Shown: one piece after another, positions 53,046 through 64,000 of the stretch
How positions within the stretch are numbered: the stretch's first letter is position 1
Layout of the letters: each line of letters starts with the position of its first letter
Source: Cladorhizidae sp. MBARI D1340-BT2
Lineage: Eukaryota > Porifera > Demospongiae > Poecilosclerida > Cladorhizidae
DNA: 64,000 bases
Assembly (NCBI GenBank): GCA_028752905.1
Contig: JAQNBH010000002.1
Coordinates: 29,680,762 to 29,744,761, forward strand
Direction: 5' to 3'
Program-made: the position numbers and the translations under genes
The notes under the pieces: model-generated
Told to the model about the DNA's origin: nothing
The model's input: only the letters and a program-made list of their open reading frames with translations
The model's database searches: none

Positions 53046-53279
53046 ACTCTTGTACCCCATAATGATTATGAATAGTTGTGTCGTCATAATGATAGATAGA
53101 TATATAAGAGATTGGCGAGACTGATATAATAGAGAGATAATCACTTGATATGGAGGTAGATATAGAAATGATAGACAAATTAATAAATCGATAAATAGTA
53201 AAACACACACGAAATACATACATACAAACAAACATACAAACAAATATTTGCCAGTTTAAATGTTAGTATATAGTCCTGC

Positions 53280-53575
53280 CCCTCAGCTAAAGCATTGAGG
53301 TATGCCACACCCCTCAGCTGGTGTGCCACACCCCTCATCCAAAGCATTGAGGTGTGCCACACCCCTCAGTAAAGCATTGAGGTATGCCACGCCCCTCAGC
53401 TGGTGTGTCACGCCCTCAGCTAAAGCATTGAGTGTGCCCCACCCCTCAGCTGGTGTGCCCCACCCCTCAGCTGGTGTGCCACGCCCCTCAGCTAAAGCAT
53501 TGCGGTGTACCCCACCCCTCAGCTGGTGTGCCACGCCCCTCAGCCAAAGCATTGAGGTGTGCCACACCCCTGTGC
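53280..53575. repeat. array of cacccctcagctggtgtgcc and ctaaagcattgaggtgtgcc
   Basis: Two related modules alternate about twelve times. Open frames across it are Pro/Ser/His-rich artefacts. Confidence 0.9.
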
Positions 53576-54699
53576 TGTATAGAGACTAAGCAAAACCATA
53601 GCAGTTGCACTCTGACCCTGCCCATTCACAGGTCAAGAACCGCCAAGCTACTCCAGTTGTTAGTCACACCTGCTCTCTCTCTCACACACACAGGTGCGAG
53701 AATTATAACCAGCCACCTTCATTGTGGGCAGGGTAGTACCTGTTTATATGGGAAGAGGGTGCGTGTTGGGGAGGGGATACACAATAAGGGGGACGGTTCA
53801 CTTTACAATTCTCTTGGACAGGGATAGCGAGGAGTTCGCGAGGAGAAGGGAGGGCCATCCTCATCTACACCATATTGGTGTTGGCACCAGCATACAAATG
53901 CTGGGTCATGAGGAACCATTCACACCTCTATCTGGTCAGAGACTCCCCCGAGTGTTAATAGAAATCACATCTGCCAATCCCCTACAACTAGCTAATGCAC
54001 TAACAATGACTGAACACTTGAACCATTTTGACAACAGGCTACAAAATGGTTCAAGTGTTCACCCGACCATACATACATCCACAAAGGCAGGGGGGGGGGT
54101 GTCTCTCCTTGCAAGCTCAAGGGTCCTTTAGACTGGACTATAGGGAACCTTGCCACGCCCCCACCTAGACCTGCAGTTTGAGTGCCAAAGAAAAGTACAA
54201 TCAGAACAATTATGAGAAGCTTGAAAGTAAGGACACACCCCTTTTCTATGAAGTCAAGAACATAATTATTATATATGTCTGTATACACAATAATATATTA
54301 TATATATATTCATATATATATATATAAATATATGTATACATACTATATACATACTACATATACATATGTATACACTATATTACAAGTATATATATACATA
54401 CTGCCATATATGTGTATAAATATATGTGTACATATATAAAATTGCATTCCCATATTTTACCATCCCAAGGACACCTTGAACCTCGGCTCTCTCTTGGAGG
54501 ACCGAGACCCACCACATTCTCAGTCTCTCAGTCATGAGAACCTCACCAGTCACCTTACAAACCACATGCATGCACGAACAAACACTCACTACATGCATGC
54601 ACACACACACACACACACACACACTATTATCTACACTCCAGCTGGCTTTATGGGGTGTAGTTTGATGTTGGCTGGATGCTCATACTTGCCTGACAACTG
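53576..54699. other. unassigned region with TA and CA microsatellites
   Basis: A TA-rich stretch lies at about 54280-54445 and (CA)n at 54601-54623. Open frames on the plus strand near 53724-54131 have no recognised family and no convincing splice context. Confidence 0.45.
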
Positions 54700-55695
54700 G
54701 CTGTGCTCCCAGGCAGCTCCAGGCACTGAGGCTGCAGTCAGCACAGAGCCTGCTACACTCCCAGGCAGCTCCAGGCACTGAGGCTGCAGTCAGCACAGAG
54801 CCTGCTACACTCCCAGGCAGCTCCAGGCACTGAGGCTGCAGTCAGCACAGAGCCTGCTCCACTCCCAGGCAGCTCCAGACACTGAGGCTGCAGTCATCAC
54901 AGAGCCTGCCACACTCCCAGGCAGCTCCAGACACTGAGGCTGCAGTCAGCACAGAGCCTGCTACACTCTCCAGGCACTGAGGCTGCAGTCAGCACAGAGC
55001 CTGCCACACTCCCAGGCAGCTCCAGGCACTGAGGCTACTGTCAGCACAGAACCTGCTACACTCCCAGGCAGCTCCAGGCACTGAGGCTACAGTCAGCACA
55101 GAGCCTGCTACACTCTCCAGGCACTGAGGCTGCAGTCAGCACAGAGCCTGCCACACTCCCAGGCAGCTCCAGGCACTGAGGCTGCAGTCAGCACAGAGCC
55201 TGCCACACTCCCAGGCAGCTCCAGGCACTGAGGCTGCAGTCAGCACAGAGCCTGCTACAGTCTCCAGGCACTGAGGCTGCAGTCAGCACAGAGCCTGCCA
55301 TACTCCCAGGCAGCTCCAGGCACTGAGGCTGCAGTCAGCACAGAGCCTGCTACCACTCCCAGGCAGCTCCAGGCACTGAGGCTACAGTCAGCACAGAGCC
55401 TGCCACACTCCCAGGCAGCTCCAGGCACTGAGGCTGCAGTCAGCACAGAGCCTGCTACAGTCTCCAGGCACTGAGGCTGCAGTCAGCACAGAGCCTGCCA
55501 TACTCCCAGGCAGCTCCAGGCACTGAGGCTGCAGTCAGCACAGAGCCTGCTACACTCCCAGGCAGCTCCAGGCACTGAGGCTGCAGTCAGCACAGAGCCT
55601 GCTACACTCCCAGGCAGCTCCAGGCACTGAGGCTGCAGTCAGCACAGAGCCTGAGCAGACACTGAGGCTGCAGTCAGCACAGAGCCTGCTCCACT
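54700..55695. repeat. 52/43-bp minisatellite (ctccaggcactgaggctgcag)
   Basis: About 20 units of gctccaggcactgaggctgc plus agtcagcacagagcctgctacactcccagg. A short form lacks part of the cccaggcag block. A larger pattern of several long units followed by a short one repeats. Confidence 0.95.
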
Positions 55696-55699
55696 CACA

Positions 55700-56954
55700 C
55701 ATGTTAGCAGTGCATCATATATGGTTTCTAGCGCTAGGGCTAATGGTATTTTATGGCTTAGAATATACTAGAGCTAGGGCAAGGAGTACTCTAGGGCTAG
55801 GACTATAGAGTATCCTTGTTTGAGGGCTAGTGCTCTCCAGACTAGGGGGAAAGGAATTTCAGGACTGGGGCACGGTTTATGTCTAGCCCTAGCCCATCTC
55901 ATGATAGGTCAAGTCTCCCAGGAACCCCCTGCTGTCCCTAGAGAGGGTGTGGCAGTGCTTATATATGCTCCCTACAATTAAGCAACATTACTGAGTACTG
56001 CACTGGTGCCATACTTGTTACACAAGGGAGGTGGCTATTAGTGAGTGCCAGACAAACACCTTATGAGTCTTAATAAGTGTTAACAGCCTCCTTTGACTGT
56101 TGAAGAGCTGGTAGAGCCAAATAAGCATGAAGTGGCCTTATCTCGGACACAGAGGCACAGACAGTTCCTATTGCGAAATTACAAAACTAGGCGTGGAATG
56201 GGAGGGCTGTGGCCTGGTTTGGGGGAGCTTTGATGGGGCCCCAAGTGTCCCTCCGAAAAACAGATATATACTTCAAAGTTGAGCACATCTGAGAAAGGCC
56301 GCAGATTTTGGATTACTATACGATGACGTAATAAGACAAGTGAGGCTCGATCAGCTGCACTGTGCCAAGTGCCCACGCCAGATAGTGAAGAGGGGGCGTG
56401 GACCATCCTGGGATAGTCATGCAGGTCCAATGTCAACTTGTCCCGCCCACTTCCAGTTGGAGCCTACGCCAAACTTTTCATGGGTGTTAACAAGCTCAGC
56501 ATTAAATGATAAAGATGACCACAGGATTCTCTCCATCATTGAAGTAGGTGTAAAGTGGTGTGACTGGTCGGTGTGAGGTCGACACAGCCGAGGGTTATGC
56601 AACCAGCGCACAGATCAGATGCTGACAAAACTTCACCTATTGAATGAATGCATGGATGGGTTTGGTCAACATTTCATCAGGAGTCGGACTTGAAGCCACG
56701 ACCACAAGGCATGGCTCTCAGCGATGTCAGCCATATTGTTTGTAATACACTTTGACGTTGATAACTAACGTAACATGGTCCCATGTCCCCATCAACTACA
56801 CTGGCTGTGTTGCACCTCACCAAAAGCCAAGTTTGCTAGCGAGGCTGCCCCCAGCCAAGCTCTGGCATATTTTCATGTCCCTCTACTTTTTATATCTTTT
56901 TTCTGTATAATAATTTTTCTCCCCAAGTAAGTATCCCCAAGTAAGTAGCCTGAT
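55700..56954. other. unassigned region
   Basis: A few ctagggctag pieces lie at 55720-55900. No exon or transposon signature was supported. A stretch gtttgctagcgaggctg at about 56832 recurs inverted at about 58200. Confidence 0.4.
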
Positions 56955-57260
56955 AAAAGAGGGTTCGGGAGAGTAACATCAGGGGGCAACACTTGAGGGG
57001 TTCAGGAGAGTAACATCAGGAGGCAACACTTGAGGGGTTTGGGAGAGTAACATCAGGGGGCAACACTTGAGGGGTTCGGGAGAGTAACATCAGGGGACAA
57101 CTCTTGAGGGGTTCGGGAGAGTAACATCAGGGGGCAACACTTGAGGGGTTCGGGATAGTAACATCAGGGGGCAACACTTGAGGGGTTTGAAAGAGTAAAA
57201 CCAGGGGGCAACACTTGAGGGTTCGGGAGATTATCATCAGGGGGCAACACTTGGGGGCGG
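56955..57260. repeat. 38-bp minisatellite (gttcgggagagtaacatcag)
   Basis: Eight copies of gttcgggagagtaacatcag plus ggggcaacacttgagggg. A 15-base C run (57292-57306) follows shortly. Confidence 0.93.
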
Positions 57261-57309
57261 GGACCATGTTCTGCATGATATTGTCCCCTATCCCCCCCCC
57301 CCCCCCTGG

Positions 57310-58100
57310 CACCTCTGCTGGTCCATACATGCATGCATGTATGTATGTACATAAGCATCTATCCTGCCATCAAGGAGGTTCTCAAACCTGGATAGGCCAA
57401 TAACTGCATCTACATATCCCATATCTACCCCTCATCCGTATCTGGACAGCAGGTGCGATGCTGCGCGAGTTGACTGGTTGTCGTGTAAACATGAGGCGTC
57501 GCTTAGTCAGGCAACGAGAGGTCTGGTTGTCAAGTAAGGATTATGGTGTTACTTTGTCAGCCCACTTAGCTGCGGCACAGCATAATTGATAGTAACGAGT
57601 GGTAATTGGTGGGACCTTTTTCGTTTCAATTGAAGGTGTGATGACCTCGTCAGTAGGCTCAGTTTAAGGTGGCATACAGACACTCTCTAGACTCGCTCGA
57701 ACCCGGATCGGCACCGAGCTCTTTTACTCGATTTAATCCTTCCTCGCCTATGCATGCATGTATAAGTTTGTGGAATGTATGTATGTATGTATGTATGTGG
57801 GTGCACGCGGAGGAATATCATTGCCCGAGCTAAGAATTACCCTAGGCTGGCCATTCACAGAGGGCTACTTTAAGATGCACTGGCACTAATGCCTGAAATG
57901 TTTCAAACTAATTGAACCTCATTAGCGAGCGTACTTAACCAGCTGTCAAAGGAAGGCATTATGCACTTATAATGACTACTAATTAGGAAGCCAGACAAAA
58001 GCGGTTCAAAGTTCTCATGACATGCCCCTCCCCCTGATTAAAAATACCCTTTGCTCTCAATATTAGCAGTAGTAACAATAATATTACTAATAGCAATTAG
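57310..58100. other. unassigned region
   Basis: Short (atgt)n tracts lie at about 57330 and 57776-57800. Nothing else was recognised. Confidence 0.4.
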
Positions 58101-58111
58101 AGACTGCAAAC

Positions 58112-58312
58112 CTCCACCACTTCAATCTTTCTTTCATAATCATTCTCAACAAAACTTGATTGGATTGGCTTGTCATTAAAGTGGCTCTGTGGGGTTGGGG
58201 TGGGGACAGCCTCGCTAGCAAACTGCTTGCATCCTGTGCGCTCTAACACAGCTAATGTAGTTTTTCTCAACAAAGTCTCAGTTGACAAAACAAAAATACA
58301 ATAACCTCTCAA
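58112..58312 (-). other. open minus-strand stretch, possible exon
   Basis: LRKTTLAVLERTGCKQFASE, then HFNDKPIQSSFVENDYERKI and EVVE, followed by gtttgc as a weak donor. The composition is protein-like, but part of it (tttgctagcgaggctg) recurs at 56832, which suggests a dispersed repeat instead. Confidence 0.2.
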
Positions 58313-58583
58313 TAATCAACTTGAGATATATTCCTGGTAAAGGCTCGAGCATCGAGGAGTAAAATTCAAGTTGATTAATTTGGTAACGCCGCCATATTGG
58401 GTAGTTGGTGAGCTATTGTTGTCAAAAGACGCCCGAGCACGTCTATCCCCAAACAACATGGCTGACATGGGCCACGCCTTTCCTGGCGACAGCAGCTTCT
58501 CGAGTCGTGGATCACCACCAACGGATTGGTCCTCGACCCTCGCCTAACTATTACGAGAGAAAAACGAAGTGGCGTATCCTTAC

Positions 58584-58679
58584 CTTACCAATTGTCCCCA
58601 CGGCCACAGGGCTTCCTGCTTGGGTCCTCTCTAGACGTGCAGCAGAATCGGTGACTTGCAGGTGCTGCTCGACCACCAT
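58584..58679 (-). other. possible first exon on the minus strand
   Basis: An ATG opens 32 codons, MVVEQHLQVTDSAARLERTQ and AGSPVAVGTIGK, ending in phase 0 at GGTAAG then gtaagg. The phase would suit the VVVDGFY exon, and position and strand fit an upstream exon of the CFAP99-like gene, but I could not match the peptide to that family. Confidence 0.25.
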
Positions 58680-58824
58680 GACCTTCCATCTCTGCTCCTA
58701 CAGGAAGCTACGCTCCACTCTCCAAAATGCTCCAAGTGGCCAGTCACACAAAGAAAAATGCAACTACACATGTGCACAGGCCACACCCATTTACATCGGG
58801 TCTAAGTCTGTTGGTGTTCCTTGA

Positions 58825-60070
58825 AAAGAACACACCTCAATTGCTTCCGATACTAAAAGCCAAAGCGACCTGTGGCTACTGACGTGATGTTTCAGTCGTT
58901 AGCGAGTCTGAACGGAATTAGAATTTTTTCACCGGTAGAGAAGAAAAAATCGAAATTGCGCTCTAATAAGCGTGTACTAATCGCGTTGATATAGTCATAA
59001 TGTTATTTGGGAGGCGGTGGGGGATCCAAGTATGGAAATCTGGTTCTGTGATGCAGTCCCTCGCTAAGTAAGGAAGAGGATTGCAGGTGTACTCACTGAT
59101 AGCATCCTCTGTTGCCCTCCACCGACTTTTATTGAATGGTATTCACAAGAGATAGAATGGTTCATCGTTCAATTGGGTTCAAATACCTCTCTACCCTAGG
59201 GTTAGGATTTATACCAAATTTGACTAGGACCAGTTATCTCATCACTTCCTGTAACAAACCGTACATCTTGTGGTAGCTCATTCAGCAATTACTGTAGACA
59301 ACTAATTAGCTGTAGACAACTAATTAGACAAATAATTAGAGAACCAATTACATAGCTGCAAGAAAACTCCTTTCCTATAATGAAGCTGCGTAATGGACAA
59401 GGACCCAATTAAAGGTTGTGTTGTGACATACAACAGTGACTTGCTCAAGAGATCAACGAAAGGGTTAATGTGTTAATCGTGGCTCTAAATAGTCAAAACA
59501 CATGCATGAGCACTTGAAACAGACCACACTAGTTAACATTATTTTGCACCTGACGAGCAATCGAGACTGGTAATGGAGGTTACTAATTAATGCAGCTGGT
59601 GTGTGCATTCAATCGTCTAGAAACCAATGTGGCACTCACGATGTCTATTTAAATATCAAAATTATCCAGAAAGGATTCTATTTCTGGGAAAGGTAATTAA
59701 TTGATTAGCAGATGGGTTTATAAGCAGAAGAAAGGCACCACCCACATCCAGCTTGCATGCGGACCAGAGTTCCGGGTGTGTTTATTGCCACTATGGTGAT
59801 AACATGACAGCAACTAAAGTGTCAGGAGGGTGGAAGGGAATCTAAGTCCAGCACACCTGCAGTGACAATCTTCTTCTTTGACTCAACCATGCCTCTTGTT
59901 CTGTTGAAGATGTGGTGTGTGTGTGAGTGTGTGTGCTGTTGTGTGCACCTAACAACTAGCACTAATAGCTTCCATTATCACCTTTAAATAACTTGAATGA
60001 TACCAACATTTTGCAGCATCATCAGGTTGAAAAACACACACACCCAAAGAAGGAGTTTGGTGAACTTTGT
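58825..60070. other. unassigned region
   Basis: No gene, array or transposon end supported. Confidence 0.4.
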
Positions 60071-60079
60071 AACCATGCA

Positions 60080-60213
60080 TTAAAAAATAGATAGATAAAT
60101 GATAAATAGATAAATGAAGGACCAGTTCCATGACGGGAGCATAACAATATATAATGATAATATTAGTAATATATAATAGTAGTAGATATAATAAAAATAA
60201 AATAATAAAATAA

Positions 60214-60269
<56 letters not shown>

Positions 60270-60425
60270 ATAATAATAATAATAATAATAATTATTATTA
60301 TTATTATAATTATAATTATAATAATAACAACAACAACAAAAACAAAAACAACAACAACAACAACAACAATAATAATAAATAATAATAAACTAATAAAAAT
60401 TAAAAAATAATAATAATAATCTTTC
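60080..60425. repeat. tag/aat/aac trinucleotide microsatellite
   Basis: A (gta)n tract at about 60208-60267 changes into aat and aac triplets. The homopolymer-like frames across it are artefacts. Confidence 0.95.
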
Positions 60426-60763
60426 ATTGCTGGAGCCCAGGCCCCACACTAAATGAAACACTAAATGAAGCAGCACATCAACCACCAGCATGCATGAGCT
60501 AGCTCTGATCTCAACTGGATGTGACCTGGCTGATCTTGGTAGCGTTGTCAACTCCATCTTCTCACTCCAATCTCTCTTCCCTTACTCTAACATCCCTTTC
60601 AGCTCTTGCCTGCAGACTTGCAGCATAACTCAGACATCAATCAACCAGACACTTCATGCTCCACTTCTGACTCTACCCAGTGATTCAGTTCACTCTCTGC
60701 GACTTATATTCGCAAAATTGACACATTTGGTATACAAGTCGCACCTCTAAAATGGAGGGCAAA

Positions 60764-60814
60764 ATTTGGAGCAGGTCATGTGACATACACTGTGTCACAT
60801 GACCTGCTCCAAAT
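60764..60814. repeat. perfect 22-bp inverted repeat, strong hairpin
   Basis: ATTTGGAGCAGGTCATGTGA plus CA (60764-60785), a 7-base loop, then the exact reverse complement (60793-60814). Weaker complementarity continues outward (tggagggc / tttcctcc). Confidence 0.95.
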
Positions 60815-61290
60815 CTTTCCTCCACTTATTCCTAAAAATTATTTTTATTATATTATATATATTACACATTATATATATACCACATGATTATCTTACACCT
60901 GGCATAATCAAGTCTACACGCCTGCTCTATTCTCTATGGGACACCACCACTTCAAATAATCCACACCACTAAAATGCTAATACTATTATAACCAGGTTGC
61001 AGATAATGGCAGGTGCCTCACCTGGGTTGCTAATTAGTACTATTGAGGGTGAAACACAACTCCATTACTAGTTAGACAAGAGTTCAGGTAGATGAGGTGT
61101 TGGAGACTGAAGACATAGAGACCTGTGTTAACAGGACATGGGGGAGACTGAGAACAAAACTCCTGAATGCCCTCAGGCAACCCGACACCTTTGGAAGGAT
61201 GAAGAAATGTATTTTAGAAATCTGTTCCTTTATAATTAGCTAAACAATCCCATTCAAATCTATATCCTGACCATGTATGCATAGCTCAGA

Positions 61291-61390
61291 CCATGTCAAG
61301 TGTGAATGAGTGTGAGACGTCCGTGAAGACACTTCTCATTTTGGCAGTGTGTTCACAAGTTATCCTGATTCTAACTAGTTCCATGGAGCC
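61291..61390 (-). repeat. exon-like inverted copy A
   Basis: On the minus strand it reads GSMELVRIRITCEHTAKMRS then VFTDVSHSFTLDM, about 85% identical in DNA to 63173-63269 on the plus strand. It may be an exon of a duplicated unknown gene or a terminal inverted repeat. Confidence 0.6.
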
Positions 61391-61754
61391 AGCTAGGACC
61401 TCAGTCACTATCTTGCCGGTCCTAATGATATTCAGTGTGAACCCATACAGTGGAGAAAGGGAACGACACCCACACACCCTAATCTTATCCCATCCCTCTT
61501 ACATCCTAAACACACACCCTAACCACACTCCCAGACACCCTAACCCCACTCCACACCCCTAACCCCACCTCTAACCACACCCCTGACCTCACACCCTTCA
61601 CCCCACCCCTAACCCCATCCACCTAATCAAACTCCACCCCTTCTCTTTAAGATAGCCATAATACCGAAGATGATATTGATACTGGAACTGCATTGCATAG
61701 CAAGCTGACGTACCTTCCACACCATTTTCCTGCATATCTATTTCTAAAGTCTAT

Positions 61755-62990
61755 TTACAGATTCCCAGCTACAAAAAGTGTTCATATAACCCTCTACAGA
61801 TTCCCAGCTACAAACAGTGTGCATATAACCCTCTACAGATTCCCAGCTACAAAAAGTGTTCATATAACCCTCTGTACAGATTCCCAGCTACAAACAGTGT
61901 GCATATAACCCTCTACAGCTTCCCAGCTACAAACAGTGTGCATATAACCCTCTACAGATTCCCAGCTACAAAGTGTGCTCTACAGATTCCCAACTACAAA
62001 AAGTGTGCATATAACCCTCTACAGATTCCCAGCTACAAAGTGTGCATATAACCCTCTACAGATTCCCAGCTACAAAGTGTGCATACAGATTCCCAACTAC
62101 AAAAAGTGTGCATATAACCCTCTACAGATTCCCAGCTACAAAGTGTGCATATAACCCTCTACAGATTCCCAGCTACAAAAGTGTGCATATAACCCTCTAC
62201 AGATTCCCAGCTACAAAAAGTGTGCATATAACCCTCTACAGATTCCCAGCTACAAAAAGTGTGCATATAACCCTCTACAGATTTCCCAGCTACAAAGTGT
62301 GCATATAACCCTCTACAGATTCCCAACTACATAAAGTGTGCATATAACCCTCTACAGATTCCCAACTACATAAAGTGTGCATATAACCCTCTACAGATTT
62401 CCCAGCTACAAAGTGTGCATATAACCCTCTACAGATTCCCAACTACATAAAGTGTGCATATAACCCTCTACAGATTCCCAACTACATAAAGTGTGCATAT
62501 AACTCTCTGCAGATTCCCAGCTACAAAGTGTGCATATAACCCTCTACAGATTCCCAGCTACAAAAAGTGTGCATATAACCCTCTACAGATTCCCAGCTAC
62601 AAACAGTGTGCATATAACCCTCTACAGATTCCCAGCTACAAAAAGTGTGCATATAACCCTCTACAGATTTCCCAGCTACAAAAAGTGTGCATATAACCCT
62701 CTACAGATTCCCAACTACATAAAGTGTGCATATAACCCTCTACAGATTCCCACCTACATAAAGTGTGCATATAACCCTCTGCAGATTCCCAGCTACAAAA
62801 AGTGTGCATATAACCCTCTACAGATTCCCAGCTACAAAAAGTGTGCATATAACCCTCTACAGATTCCCAACTACATAAAGTGTGCATATAACCCTCTGCA
62901 GATTCCCAGCTACAAAAAGTGTGCATATAACCCTCTACAGATTCCCAGCTACAAAAAGTGTGCATATAACCCTCTACAGATTCCCAGTGT
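61755..62990. repeat. 39-bp minisatellite (tacagattcccagctacaaa)
   Basis: About 33 units of tacagattcccagctacaaa plus aagtgtgcatataaccctc, with variants caactacataaag and ctctgcag. It lies between the two exon-like inverted copies. Confidence 0.95.
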
Positions 62991-63172
62991 ATGCCTTACC
63001 TAAAAGTGTACATATAACACTGCCACCCACAGATGCCCAGCTTGTGCATGGATACGCACAAGGAAATGGCTGGTTGCTTATTCCGAAACAGAAATGCGTG
63101 TGCATGCGACATATAGCCAAAGATTTGATACTTTTGCTAAACGTATTTAGAAGCAGTTTTCTGGTACTAACC

Positions 63173-63269
63173 GGCTCCATGGAACTAGTTAGGATCAAGA
63201 TAACTGAGAACACTGACAATATGAGAAGTGGCTTCATGGACATCTCACGCTTATTCACACTTGACCTGG
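63173..63269 (+). repeat. exon-like inverted copy B
   Basis: Reads GSMELVRIKITENTDNMRSG then FMDISRLFTLDL, with an upstream AG (cgtatttag, 63150) and a downstream GT (CCTG then gtatgt) that could act as splice sites. Confidence 0.55.
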
Positions 63270-63439
63270 TATGTGGCAGCTATGCACACATGGGCATAAT
63301 TAGAGTGGTTTAGCTAGTGACAAAATGCAACAAAAAAGATTGCCAGTAATTTAGTAGTTTACTGACTACTGTGAGATTTACAACTTGCTTGCCACATGAC
63401 ATTATATTAGGGCTTGGGCCAGTGCTAGAGGTTCTAGGG

Positions 63440-64000
63440 ATGAGCCAGGCCTTGGACATGATATAGGGCTAGAGATATTAGAGTGAAGGAGGGCTACAAT
63501 ATAGGTGAAGGAAGGCTAGGATATTAGGGTGAAGGAGGGCTAGGATATTAGGGTGAAGGAGGGCTAGGATATTAGGGTGAAGGAGGGCTAGGATATTAGG
63601 GCTAAGGAGGACTAGGATATTAGGGTGAAGGAGGGCTAGGATATTAGGGCTAAGGAGGGCTAGGATATTAGGGTGAAGGAAGGCTAGGATATTAGGGCTA
63701 AGGAGGGCTAGGATATTAGGGTGAAGGAAGGCTAGGATATTAGGGCTAAGGAGGGCTAGGATATTAGGGTGAAGGAAGGCTAGGATATTAGGGCTAAGAT
63801 ATTAGGGTGAAGGAAGGCTAGGATATTAGGGCTAAGGAGGGCTAGGATATTAGGGTGAAGGAAGGCTAGGATATTAGGGCGAAGGAAGGCTAGGATATTA
63901 GGGTGAAGGAGGGCTAGGATATTAGGGTGAAGGAGGGCTAGGATATTAGGGTGAAGGAGGGCTAGGATATTAGGGTGAAGGAAGGCTAGGATATTAGGGC
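63440..64000. repeat. 24-bp minisatellite (aggatattagggtgaaggag), runs off the window
   Basis: About 22 units of aggatattagggtgaaggag plus ggct, with a variant attagggctaaggagg. One copy lacks part of the unit. The array continues beyond the last base. Confidence 0.95.

Noticed and set aside
53724..54131. A 135-codon plus-strand frame
   Set aside because: No recognised domain, a low-complexity end and no splice context; a chance frame remains likely.
54463..54540. Minus-strand peptide TERLRMWWVSVLQERAEV as an upstream CFAP99-like exon
   Set aside because: No acceptor and donor in matching phase were found, and it did not resemble the expected amino end.
57660..57720. A B-box-like ctcgaacccgg, suggesting a tRNA or SINE promoter
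   Set aside because: No matching A box at a suitable distance and no cloverleaf could be drawn.
58405..58824. A 139-codon plus-strand frame
   Set aside because: Cys/Thr-rich composition without a domain; the opposite strand offers a slightly better, still weak, exon candidate.
62530..63003. A 157-codon frame reading NPLQIPSYK repeats
   Set aside because: It comes from the 39-bp minisatellite and has no start context or splice support.

Overview
The window is nuclear DNA from an animal, not a microbe. Genes are split by GT-AG introns, most of the sequence is non-coding, and it is crowded with minisatellites, microsatellites and animal-type transposons (pogo/Tigger, piggyBac, hAT, Ty3/gypsy). 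The frequent gctagctagct-type tracts together with a ciliary gene suggest a marine invertebrate, possibly a demosponge. That species guess is inference only.

The backbone is one minus-strand gene running from about 51.8 kb down to its stop codon at 6140. I assembled 17 small exons plus one doubtful one (about 590 codons). Each boundary was checked by splice sites and reading phase, and the pieces fit one protein at every junction except those around the doubtful exon. The product looks like CFAP99, a coiled-coil cilia/flagella protein. The amino-terminal exon or exons were not found; they should lie above 51.8 kb.

Region by region: 0-2.7 kb holds a decayed pogo-like transposase, probably cut by the window edge. 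From 6 to 16.2 kb lie the last nine CFAP99 exons, with long 36/27-bp and 45-bp tandem arrays in the introns. The 17.6-kb intron at 16.2-33.8 kb is a transposon graveyard: a full-length but dead Ty3/gypsy element with matching target duplication, a large inverted repeat split by a TTAA mini-element, two Tigger-like elements, an intron-containing TIR element and a second TTAA element, the last two both sitting inside tandem arrays. From 33.8 to 51.8 kb the upstream CFAP99 exons alternate with a hAT remnant (35.7-38.4 kb), a 54-bp array built from the splice acceptor of one exon, a 1.3-kb ATT microsatellite and an internally deleted piggyBac element. From 51.9 to 64 kb there are mostly tandem arrays (42/43, 52, 38, 39 and 24 bp), a few weak exon candidates and a pair of inverted exon-like sequences.

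The transposons are all broken, and nothing here forms an operon-like system. The most unusual signals are the splice-site-containing tandem array at 40.5-41.5 kb, the Ty3/gypsy element with integrase placed before reverse transcriptase, and several nested insertions whose empty target sites can be read from neighbouring repeat copies.
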